A DNA stretch of 64,000 nucleotides from Plutella xylostella (taxonomy: Eukaryota > Arthropoda > Insecta > Lepidoptera > Plutellidae): NCBI RefSeq assembly GCF_932276165.1, contig NC_064006.1, forward strand, positions 930,001 to 994,000. The letters are read 5' to 3'. Positions 40,421-50,140 of the stretch are shown here, one piece after another. The notes below the pieces were generated by a model. That model was not told the DNA's origin. It worked only from the letters and a program-made list of their open reading frames with translations, and did not search any database. Position 1 is the stretch's first letter, and each line of letters begins with the position of its first letter. A program made the position numbers and the translations under genes.

Positions 40421-40944
40421 ATCTATATATATTCTAAAAGGGAATTTAAAAATCTACAACTTCTTTCCTATTAATTTTTCTCATTTATGAATAGGTTTAG
40501 ACAATATGAAGTAATGTTTATGAATGTTTTGACATGAATACATTTTTCTTGTAAATTTCAAATCTCGAAAACGGTTAGGAATTAGAAAAAAACATATGAT
40601 ATAAAAGTTTTAGATAATTTTAAGAACTTCATTTCTATACCTGAAAATATTTCTCTCCGATGCACCGTTTTCGAGATATAAGCTAAAAACCAAAAACTCG
40701 TACCTTTATCCCCCCCTCCTTCCCCCCGCTCACCACCTAGGAGTCAGGACTTTTGGTATGTTAACAACCTAAGCCCCCTGAACAAGTTTCTGAAGGAATC
40801 GCTTAGTTACCTGCTCACGCACCCTACACCTCATTTTGAGTCATTTATTGACTGGACTAAAAGTACCACTGGAAATGTGCCATGTGTTGCTTAACCTCAG
40901 TGATCAGTTACGATCACTGAAACCAGCTCGACTACGGACGCTTC

Positions 40945-42360
40945 AAAATTTTTGATTGTACAATTAAATGCCTTTACTTTATTACATAGTTACATTATTG
41001 GTTTTGTGTACAGTCTACACAGACTTCCGTAAGGCCTTCGACAAGGTAGAACACGAGCTACTTCTCAAAAAAATTGCCTACAATGGTATCCGTGGTAATT
41101 TGTTGCGCTGGTTCGCGTCCTATATTGACAAAAGGAGTCAACGAGTCGTAATCAACGGTTATCAGTCTGACTTACTACCAGTGACTTCAGGCGTCCCGCA
41201 GGGATCAATACTGGGTCCGCTCTTATTTATACTGTTTATTAATGATATTAATCAATGTTTTCAAAATTCAAAATTCCTCTTATATGCCGATGACCTTAAA
41301 GCTTACAGACCAATTCAAAATGTTAATGACTGTCATCTATTCCAAGCTGATTTAGATCGCTTTAGTAATTACTGTATTGATAATAAACTGCACTTAAATC
41401 TATCCAAATGTAACACAATAACTTTCACAAAAAAACGAAAAACCATACCATTTAAGTACGCTTTATGCAATACTCCTCTTAAGAAAGTTGATACCCTGCG
41501 GGACCTTGGAGTTACTCTTGACACAAAACTTCACCTTGATCTCCACATAGGAAAAATAATAAATAAGGCTGTACAGATGTGCGGCTTCGTGCTAAGGGCG
41601 TGTACGGATTTTAAAAGTACCTCCACATACCTCTACTTATATAAAGGTCTAATACGCCCTCAACTGGAGTATGCCGTCACTGTCTGGGATCCTTTCTATA
41701 ATAAATATACAGATAGCATTGAGAGGGTCCAACGAAAGTTTCTTCGAGCCGTGCACTACAGATGCTTCCGCGCATATCTTTCATATGATCAATTACTATC
41801 GAGATACAACTTGCCCACACTAAAATCTAGGCGAACAGTCTTTGGAGCCATGATTCTGTACGGTTTATGTCACAATTTCTTTGACTGTATTGACTTAACT
41901 AGCCAAATTGCCTATCTAGTACCTAGAACAGTACATCGACGTGAGGTGCGCGTCCGCCAGCTGTTCGCGCCCGGCACTTGCCGCACGAACGCTGGCGAGC
42001 GCGTCCCTTTACGCAGACTGGTCAATAACTTTAATAGTATGTTTTCTGATATTGATATATTTAGTTATTCCAAGCCTATGTTTAAAAAAATACTGTACGA
42101 CACGTTGCATGTTAGTAGTAAGTAGTGTGTAGTCGTCGGCACGTGTCGAGTTTAGCACTTTACATGTACCTATACAGTACTGCGTAACAGTTGTCGTGTC
42201 GGCGTCTACACAACGCACGCATATATTTTTATACTGTTTACCTATCTGTGGATAACGCTGTGGGTCTTATGTTTAACTAACATAATTTTACATATATACT
42301 TACAATACCTACTATACAATGAAAGACTGTTTGTTTTCCCAAATAAATAAAATAAAAAAT
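40945..42360 (+). mobile_element. 5'-truncated LINE
   Basis: Starts within the reverse transcriptase next to the SINE head and ends in a 3' UTR with (AATAA)n-type tail (42335-42360). Confidence 0.75.
41015..42125 (+). CDS. LINE reverse transcriptase, C-terminal part
   Basis: About 370 codons, uninterrupted, with no natural start. It begins in the palm with TDFRKAFDKVEHELLLKKIA (catalytic Asp), then SGVPQGSILGPLLFILFIND, FLLYADDLKAYRPI (Asp pair) and a thumb/C-terminal region ending LHVSSK. The N-terminal RT fingers and endonuclease are missing, so it is not functional alone. It is in the Jockey/R1-like group by motif style. Confidence 0.8.
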
Positions 42361-42837
42361 AAAAATTGTACTTTGCAATTTGAGTATTTAGATAACTGTA
42401 TTGTTATAAAATTTGTTGATTAAATTAAAATAATGAATAAAAATATTTCAGCTTTCATACAAACAATAGCGATTTTTATTTTATTTGAAAGAAATAAACA
42501 ATCTACCTACGGCTAACCGCCTTCACTAAATCCTAAACGATCTCTAATCGTAAAATAAATAAACAAACACACAGTCTTATGGGATTTCGCTCACAATCTC
42601 CTCGCTTGGAGATATTAAGTAATCTCCTCAAAGACATCGACAGGCAATTACTATAATCCTCTTTTCTATTCTCTCTTTGAGCGCGAATAAAACAATTTCT
42701 ATCAGCGTTTAGAGAGATTAATCGCTGATCTAGGTTAATACGTTATAGTGAAATGGTTTCTCAGCTAATCTGGTTACGGTGTTGGCTCGGCTTACCCTAC
42801 GTGGTGAAGATAAGGATCTAGACACCCTAGAATGTTT
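42361..42837. other. Intergenic, no gene seen
   Basis: AT-rich DNA with a few repeats of 'ATCTCCTC' near 42590-42640; nothing supportable. Confidence 0.4.
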
Positions 42838-42965
42838 CCCCCTTATTCATAGACAAGTTGTAGGACGTTTTAGTTACTGTCACAGATTTTTTTTCCTTGA
42901 CAGAGAGAGACGAAACAGTTCAATAGCTAGACTGATGTCCTATAACTTTTTTATGAATAAGGGGG
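42838..42965. repeat. Palindromic MITE
   Basis: CCCCCTTATTCATAGACAAG / TTATGAATAAGGGGG inverted ends, flanked by TTT. Confidence 0.65.
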
Positions 42966-43793
42966 TTTGTCTATAATACCTACTTATGCAAAAAAAAACT
43001 GTTTAAACACTGACGGTTTGTTAGATTGAATATAGGTACCTACTTTTGAAGCCCATCGTACACTCTTAATCTAAACAGAGTATATTTTATGTAATAATAA
43101 TAATACATGCAAATCGAACTGAAAACCTTCTCCTTTGTGAAGTTTAAAAAAGCGCACATAATTTATGATGTCAGATACGCGCGTATAATTTATGATAAGT
43201 ACTCGTGTGGGGTAAAAAGTTGGTATGTCGAGACCTTAAGACCGCCGTGAGAACCGAGACGTGGCTGAACCGAATTTGTTACAGAATTTCATCAAATACG
43301 AAGCTAAAGTTACAAGTAAGATGTGGTACGTGGTACCCATAATTGTTTGCATGCATCATCTCCAAAAACATAGAGCGCTTTTTCGAACGGAGAGTTTTTT
43401 TTTTAAAACACGATTACTACTTATCAGAATTTTTAATATTTATACGAATTAAAAAGTACCTATTTGACTTCATCTTATCATGACTGCGTCATCATCAAAA
43501 GCCAATTATCGTCCACTTGAAGCGCCACCAACACTTTGCCTTCCTCATCCAGCCACTACCGGCTGCCCCTACGCTACTTTCGACATTCGTAACAAAATTA
43601 TACTATATACCCCTTTACGCCTCTTTTTGTTACACGTTTTTTCCGTCGTTATAAACTACGGATTATTCGGTGAGCCGGCCAAAAACGTGCTGTGAACAAC
43701 AGGCCTTACTGTCATCGGTTCTTAGGCAGATATGGATGGCACACTAGCTAGGTAGGTATATCAATAAAATAATTTCTCTATTTCACAAACTTA

Positions 43794-43968
43794 GACCCCC
43801 GCAGACTGCAGACTTTTAGTCGGCCGATAGTTTGGTCGGGCTCTTAATCAGTATGGAGATGTATGGTAGTGCGCACATTCAACGATTATGTATCGGCCGA
43901 GACTCCATACTGATTAAGAGCCCGACCAAACTATCGGCCGACTAAAAGTCTGCAGTCTGCGGGGGGTC
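43794..43968. repeat. Near-perfect palindromic MITE, TTA duplication
   Basis: Arms of ~66 bp (GCAGACTGCAGACTTTTAGT, CGGCCGATAGTTTGGTCGGG, CTCTTAATCAGTATGGAG) differ by one C in a homopolymer. Flanked by TTA on both sides (43791-43793, 43969-43971), a PIF/Harbinger-type target. Confidence 0.85.
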
Positions 43969-43971
43969 TTA

Positions 43972-45260
43972 AAGGAATTCCGCTTAATTTCATAAGCTAT
44001 TAGCACCGGAATAGAATGTATTAGCACAGTGCGCGTATTGCCACATCTTCGTTCTTGCTGCGTTCATGTTTCAAAGCCTCTTGATGAATAGTTTTAATTA
44101 GAAGCAACCTGAGTTCAACCCGGCAACGGTTGCTAAGCGACTGTAAACCCTAGGCCTCTATGCTAAAGACCATAACACGAAAACACTCGTTTACTCACTC
44201 ACATTAATCGGGTTAGGCATAAAAGGTGTAAGGGAAATGTTAAGAGAGATCTTTATGTGACTTGAAATGTTTATTTATAACTATTTTGAACATGTACGGA
44301 ACCTGAACATTTTCATAGACTGTATAGATATCTACATATCAAAATAAACATTATACACGAAAATTACAGTCTGGATCAAAGAAACCAGACTCCTTTAAGG
44401 TAACACTGTCCTCTATGTATGTAAGTAGAAGTACTATGTAAAATATCACAAAATGTACCTATAAGGAATAAACAGAAACTATTTATACCAATTTTAACTT
44501 CACACTGAAAAGGGTAAGTTGTTACAAATGAATATTATGATATAGTAAATGTGTGGGCCGATTCTTTTTTTTTGTTTTACGTTACTAAGCTTACGGTATC
44601 CTAAAAAAATTACTTAACTTAACTTCTAAAACGTAAAAAATCGCGCAATGACGTACGAGAAATGTTCTTAACTTGGCTCTATCTGGAAGTTACTCAATTT
44701 ATCTTTACATTTCTAGATTAAACGTTGCATTTTAAGTGAGGCGGAAAACTTGAGAGAAAAGGGGTCGTTTAACAAATAATCAACATTCTTGGGGAGAAAA
44801 CTTTAGCTTGAAAGTTGTATTTCTTATAAAGCAAAGAAGTTAGCCAAGTGAAGAAACTAATTAGATTAAATTATGAGGTTCTACGATCGAAGTTTGTATC
44901 GATTTGTAGAAGGAGTGGCAGTTACGATGTAAGTGGTTTACTTAGTTTTTTTGGTTTTTCGGCTTCGTTAGAGTTTCATTAGAGATGGGTATATTATGAT
45001 CGAGATGAAGGATGCCTAACATTAGGAGTTCCTAGTGGTTAATTACGATAAAATACTTATACTTTGTTACACACAAATAGGATTCACATATAATATAAAG
45101 AAAATACCACCATCGGGGGCCATTCAGACAACCACACAGAAACAAAGTTAAGAAAATGGGTAAGGTGAGATAATATGAGATATTTATAAATTATATACAC
45201 AATATAACTTACATATTTACATATTGTGTATGTAATTTATAAATATATTTTATTTATAAA
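43972..45260. other. Intergenic, no gene seen
   Basis: AT-rich. A short ATG-headed stretch near 44875 followed by a donor-like GTAAGT is discussed under rejected items. Confidence 0.4.
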
Positions 45261-45505
45261 ACACTCACACCTTGTACTAATGTACTCCCTTGCGGGGTAG
45301 GCAGAGGTGCATTGCTGCACCCACTTTTCGTCAGTGTAGTTAGCCCCAATGTAATAGGGGGCGGGCCTATTGCCATTTCACGGGCACATCCAAGACCGGA
45401 GAACAAATATCTGTGTTTAAACCAATATCTGCCCCAGCCGGGAATCGAACCCGTGACCTTAGGCTCAGTAGTCAGGTCACTAACCACTACGCCATTCAGT
45501 CGTCT
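45261..45505 (-). repeat. tRNA-headed SINE (type 1), minus orientation
   Basis: Complete, same layout as 35313-35558. Box B complement is GGGAATCGAACCCGTGACC. Confidence 0.8.
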
Positions 45506-45964
45506 TACAATATGTAAATACTTACAAAAATACTTAAAAACGTTAATGTTAAGTCTAACCAGCTATGTATAAGTATAAGCCATTGATTCTACATAAAATA
45601 CCTAGCATACTACTGCATCGCGTTATATTTCATCTCGAAATGTTCTAGCTATCAAAATAATGTAACAAGAAACATGAATTTCAGATGACTTCAGCGGCCA
45701 CTACCGCCGAGAATCTTTAAGCAAGGGCCTTCTACTTAGCAAAATGAGCAACCCTCTGAATAAGCCAGGCCAGGGCACGTCTTGAGAACAATCTCACTAA
45801 ATTCCGCACTATACCGCCTGCCAGTAGGTACTGACGTACAGACAGCATCAAATATTAAATGTATTTGCATAATATATATTCGCACAAGTGTATGGCTATT
45901 TACCAAAGCAACGTTACTTAACAAAACAACGTATTTTTCTGCGTATCTATTACAAACACTAAAA

Positions 45965-48900
45965 GCTAGTCAAAGTCAAAGTCAAAAGTCAAAATTTTTT
46001 ATTCATCGTACAAATATAAAATTTTCTGATGAACGTCAATTTTTACAAATTACTCTCCGTTCGGATAAGGGGGGGCTCTTTCTGTCTAAGGAGAAGAACG
46101 GAGGCAAGAAACTCCTGAGCCATCTTTTCAAAAAAAGACTTAAAACTAGTTGGTATACAATACATATAAGCTTAATTATTATTATTATAATAATATGAGC
46201 AGAGCTAACTACTTATCACAGCCATGCATTAACGTCCTCTAAGTAATCATCAATTCTATAATAAGCTTTTTTACTGAGTTTCTCTTTAATGTAACACTTA
46301 AACTTATTCTCTGGCATTTGAGCAACTTCTGCTGGAAGCTTATTATAAAATCTAATACAGTACCCTAAAAACGATTTATTAACTTTCGCCAGACGCATCG
46401 CTGGAAAAGCCAGCTTATGCTTGTTCCTAGTATTAATGTCATGATTACTGCCAATTGTATCAAAAGTTGAAATATTCTTTCGTACATACATTAAATTGGA
46501 AAAAATGAACTGACATGGAACTGTAAGGATGTTAATTTCTTTAAATAGTTCTCTCAATGAATCCCTGGAACCAAGTTTGTATATAGAGCGGATGGCTCTT
46601 TTCTGTAATACAAATATAGTCTCAATATCAGCGGCTCTACCCCAAAGCAAAATTCCATACGACAATAAGCTGTGGAAATAACTAAAGTAAACTAATCTGG
46701 CGGTTTCAACGTCGGTCAGTTGTCTAATTTTCCGTACAGCAAAAGCTGCCGAGCTCAACCTTCCAGCCAATTTGGCAATGTGAGGTCCCCATTGTAACTT
46801 TGAATCTATAGTCATACCAAGAAAGACAGTATCATTAACTAGGTCCAATTTATTCCCATCTAGAATAATGTTAGTATCGCATTGTCTAACATTCGGCAGT
46901 GTAAATTTAATACATTTCGTTTTCTTAGAATTCAATAAAAGATTATTTACGGTAAACCAATCGTGTATGTCAGATAGAATAGAATTAATTTCATAAAAAA
47001 TATTTTCACTTCTTTTAACTTTAAAAAGCAAAGAAGTATCGTCAGCAAATAAAACTATATTAGTCAATTTTTCAACCATAAAAGGCAAGTCATTAATATA
47101 AATGAGGAATAAAAATGGTCCTAGAATAGATCCTTGAGGGACGCCTATCTTTACATGAGCCCCCTGTGATTTAGTATTATTAATATCGACCCTTTGTTGC
47201 CTCTTGTCTAAATATGAAGCTATCAAATCTAAAGCCTTTCCTCCTATTCCATAGTATCTCAGTTTCGAAATTAAAGTCTGATGGTCCACACAATCAAACG
47301 CCTTCGACAGATCACAGAAGACTCCAATAGCATCGTGATGGTCTTCCCAGGCGTCAAATATGTGCTTAATTAACGCAGTACCGGCATCGGTTGTTGATTT
47401 GCCTTTTGTAAAACCATACTGCTGGCTATGAAACAGTCGAGCTTCATTGAAATGCAAAAGCATCTGACTGAGTATGATCCTCTCAAATATTTTACTCAAA
47501 ACTGGAAGAACCGAGACAGGCCTGAAATTTGCAGGGTCCTCCATATCCCCACTCTTGAACAGAGGTATAATTTTACTCAATTTCATAAGATCTGGGAACA
47601 CACCTTCAGCGATACATTTATTAAAAATGTTAGCCAAAATTGGGGCGATTTTATTAATAATAGAAAAAACAAATTTAACTGACATTCCCCACAAGTCTTC
47701 AGTTTTCTTCATATTTAAGGACTTAAATGTTTTTATAATAGTTAATGTATTTATATATCTGAATTTAAATTCCTTATCGGTTGAAGGTGCGTTCTCCTTC
47801 ATCAGGGTTTCAGCTAATGTAGCTGAAGAATCTAGGTTGCAAGTAGTCTCTAAAGGAATGTTCGTAAAAAACTCTTCAAAAACTCTCGCCACCTCGTCAT
47901 TTGATGTTATTATGTCATTGCCTACCTTTAAAGATAAATTAGTCTCGCGTGTTCGATTCTTCCCCGTTTCGTTATTAATAATATTCCAAATGGCCTTAGA
48001 TTTGTTAGCCGAGTCTTTAATCTTGTTATTAATAAAAATTGTCTTCGCACAGTGACAGACACATTTGTACATTTTGCTATATTTCTTCACATAAGATTGA
48101 AAGTCAGGGCGGAGTATGAATGTTTTCATCTCATACAGATCATATAATGTCGCCCTGCTTTTGCGAATACCATCTGTAGCCCAGTCACAAAATTTAATTT
48201 TATTGTCTATCAAAACTTCCTTCGTTTCAAAATTACTCTCAAACTCATCAGCTATTATCTTAAATAAGTTAGTATACATCTCATTAGAATTGCAATCTAC
48301 TTTAACCCTCGGAAGTTTTTCGTCTAGTTTCTTCAAGTAATTGTCAATTTTCTTTGTAGTAATCGGTCTGCATCTAACCTTAGTTTTATTTGTCTTGTCA
48401 GTGTTTACTAAGGTAATGGTCTGCCCACTGTGGTCTGACCTCAGACAATTTATCACACTACTGTCTTTAAACTCACAGTTACAGAATATGTTATCTAGAC
48501 AAGTGGCCGACGTGGATGTAATCCTAGTTGGTTCCAGAAAGACATTAAAAAGATTAAATGATTTAAAAAGTAACAGTAATTTCGACATATTAGGAGAGTC
48601 ACCTAATAGGTCAACATTAAAGTCACCACACACTATTACTTCCTTTTTACTATTGGAAGCTAACCTTAGAACATCCTCCATGACAGTCTCAAAGGTAATG
48701 AAATCACCAGTAGGTGGCCTGTAGGTACATACTATTATATACTTGTTTAGCTCTGCACATGAAATTTCTATATGGTGTTTAACAGAAAGAGCTACTATGT
48801 CCTTTCGTTCTTTACATTTACAATTTTCTTTAAGAAATATAAGTGACCCGCCATGCTCGTTGCACTTTCTGTTAAAACAGCTTATAAGTTTGTAATTTTT

Positions 48901-49060
48901 CAATTGGAACATCATTTTATTCTCGTCTAACCAATGTTCTGTGATACATAAACAATCAATGTTAAATTTTTCCGAAAATAGTTCTATTTCTAACAATTTA
49001 GAAGAAAGACTCTGAATATTCTGATGTACCACTTTAAATTCATTCTTAAATGTCTTGTCC
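45965..49060 (-). mobile_element. CR1-like LINE with long intact ORF2
   Basis: The 3' end shows a TTTGAC-type tandem tail (TAGTCAAAGTCAAAGTCAAA on the plus strand at 45968-45990). The 5' side is cut shortly upstream of the endonuclease, with no ORF1 found. Same architecture as the LINE at 5786-9369 but a clearly different sequence. Confidence 0.8.
46216..49032 (-). CDS. CR1-like ORF2: endonuclease-reverse transcriptase
   Basis: 938 codons without a stop. The frame is open upstream of the GTG at 49032 (KNEFK precedes), so the start is undefined. Endonuclease: VHQNIQSLSSKLLEIELF, CITEHWL (Glu), YRPPTGD, VIVCGDFNVDLLG (Asp), LRSDHSGQTITL (SDH). RT: FRPVSVLPVLSKIFERIIL, GVFCDLSKAFDCVDHQTL (Asp), KIGVPQGSILGPFLFLIYIN, NIVLFADDTSLLFKV (Asp pair). 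The C-terminus ends DDYLEDVNAWL. All catalytic residues I can check are present; loss of the 5' region is what disables it. Confidence 0.88.
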   Translation of the reverse strand: MVHQNIQSLSSKLLEIELFSEKFNIDCLCITEHWLDENKMMFQLKNYKLISCFNRKCNEHGGSLIFLKENCKCKERKDIVALSVKHHIEISCAELNKYIIVCTYRPPTGDFITFETVMEDVLRLASNSKKEVIVCGDFNVDLLGDSPNMSKLLLLFKSFNLFNVFLEPTRITSTSATCLDNIFCNCEFKDSSVINCLRSDHSGQTITLVNTDKTNKTKVRCRPITTKKIDNYLKKLDEKLPRVKVDCNSNEMYTNLFKIIADEFESNFETKEVLIDNKIKFCDWATDGIRKSRATLYDLYEMKTFILRPDFQSYVKKYSKMYKCVCHCAKTIFINNKIKDSANKSKAIWNIINNETGKNRTRETNLSLKVGNDIITSNDEVARVFEEFFTNIPLETTCNLDSSATLAETLMKENAPSTDKEFKFRYINTLTIIKTFKSLNMKKTEDLWGMSVKFVFSIINKIAPILANIFNKCIAEGVFPDLMKLSKIIPLFKSGDMEDPANFRPVSVLPVLSKIFERIILSQMLLHFNEARLFHSQQYGFTKGKSTTDAGTALIKHIFDAWEDHHDAIGVFCDLSKAFDCVDHQTLISKLRYYGIGGKALDLIASYLDKRQQRVDINNTKSQGAHVKIGVPQGSILGPFLFLIYINDLPFMVEKLTNIVLFADDTSLLFKVKRSENIFYEINSILSDIHDWFTVNNLLLNSKKTKCIKFTLPNVRQCDTNIILDGNKLDLVNDTVFLGMTIDSKLQWGPHIAKLAGRLSSAAFAVRKIRQLTDVETARLVYFSYFHSLLSYGILLWGRAADIETIFVLQKRAIRSIYKLGSRDSLRELFKEINILTVPCQFIFSNLMYVRKNISTFDTIGSNHDINTRNKHKLAFPAMRLAKVNKSFLGYCIRFYNKLPAEVAQMPENKFKCYIKEKLSKKAYYRIDDYLEDVNAWL

Positions 49061-49495
49061 TTTAATAGTTTTGAGCCGTTTTGAGTCAGGCGAGCATCAG
49101 TCGCTGATTGCCCTCAGTTTGGCTTTTATTGTCCTCCTATTTAGCCAAATTTCTAACACGAGTGGAAAGTGCTGCATGCTTCACCCTTGTGCCTTCTTTT
49201 TCCTATGCAATTTTAGACTTCAAATCGAAGGTCCCAGATTAGTTCAGTAATCACTAATATTCAACTATTGAATGATTGGTGACAACTGTCCTTACTATAC
49301 ATATACTCTATACCTAATAGAAGGTTCGTCGAAATCATTTGGCCGACTGTCCTTCTTCAAATCGCTGACATAATTGCATACCTGTGCCAGCCCTGAAGGT
49401 AGGCGTATGTGCCTCAATATATCTACATGTTGTAGGCTGAACTAGTAAGCTATCTTCAACCTGCTTGAATCATAAGTGGTTAGGTCTTCTTCTTA

Positions 49496-49634
49496 GTGCC
49501 AATTTCTCCATAGTCGGTTAAAGCATAACCAGGTCGAATTTTGACACATCTGTCAAGAATTTTATATGGAGATGACGTATAATTGATCAACCTTTCCCTG
49601 GTTACGATCTAACCGACTATGGAGAAATTGGAGC
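49496..49634. repeat. Harbinger-type MITE, copy 2
   Basis: Ends GTGCCAATTTCTCCATAGTC / GACTATGGAGAAATTGGAGC with TTA on both sides (49493-49495, 49635-49637). Confidence 0.8.
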
Positions 49635-50140
49635 TTAGTGTGTCTGTTGCAAACCAAGGCATACATAACTGTTTGTCACGGTATTTAAACGATTGATCAG
49701 TCAGTTTAGCGTCATTCGCGGACTGCCCAGGGTGTGCCGGACTTATTATAATTATAATTATTATTTATTTATTATCAGACAAGAAGTCCATAGTAGTTAG
49801 TAGTATAATACACTCGCAAGCAATAAAACAGTTCCACTTACAAAGTACTGACACCATTATATCTCCGATTATTTAAAACATTTATTTTATAATTTTAAAA
49901 ACGTATTCATTTACTTTTTGTTGTCGAGTTGGTAGTATTCTGATGCGCTGTTAAATTATGTAAGTACTTCATCATATTGCAGACGGCATCATTAATCTAG
50001 CCTGTTCCATTTAGGATTAATCCGATGTTATTTTCACAGAAACATTTAAAAAAAAAGTGTGTTTACAATTTTATTTTGATGTGTGTATTTGTAATGTAAA
50101 ATTTACAACCTTGAGTTTATTTACTGCTGGTATACATATA

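Larger units (their letters stand above)
36978..40863. mobile_element. Long-inverted-repeat element, itself invaded
   Basis: The left arm is 36989-37214 continuing at 40172-40230; the right arm is 40548-40860. They are ~290-bp inverted repeats sharing GATTCCTTCAGAAACTTGTT, GGGGGCTTAGGTTGTTAAC, CGAAAACGGTGCATCGGAGA and TTCTAATTCCTAACCG. Removing the piggyBac element from the left arm restores the symmetry. An 8-bp TACCACTG duplication is consistent with a hAT-like or other foldback element. It has no transposase of its own. Confidence 0.65.
36840..40944 (-). repeat. 5S-rRNA-like SINE, split by a ~3.9-kb insertion
   Basis: The head is at 40944-40864 (minus): GCGTCCGTAGTCGAGCTGG, then TGATCACTGAGGTTAAGCAA, which resembles the internal promoter region of 5S rRNA (CGATCACCGAAGTTAAGCAA from general knowledge). 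The tail is at 36977-36840 (minus): CAGTGGTATGATTCCGTGC, GGCACGTTAAACCGTGGGTC. An unsplit relative is at 57761-58031. TACCACTG occurs on both sides of the insertion (36970-36977, 40864-40871), fitting an 8-bp target duplication. Confidence 0.55.

Noticed and set aside
40864..40944. A 5S rRNA gene
   Set aside because: Only part of the 5S-like sequence is present, diverged and fused to a repeat tail shared with 57761-58031; it is a SINE head, not a functional gene.
42779..42976. 65-codon plus-strand frame
   Set aside because: It mostly lies in the palindromic MITE at 42838-42965.
44875..44930. ATG-headed stretch MRFYDRSLYRFVEGVAVT followed by GTAAGT
   Set aside because: It could be a small first exon, but there is no promoter, no partner exon and no known family; too short to support.
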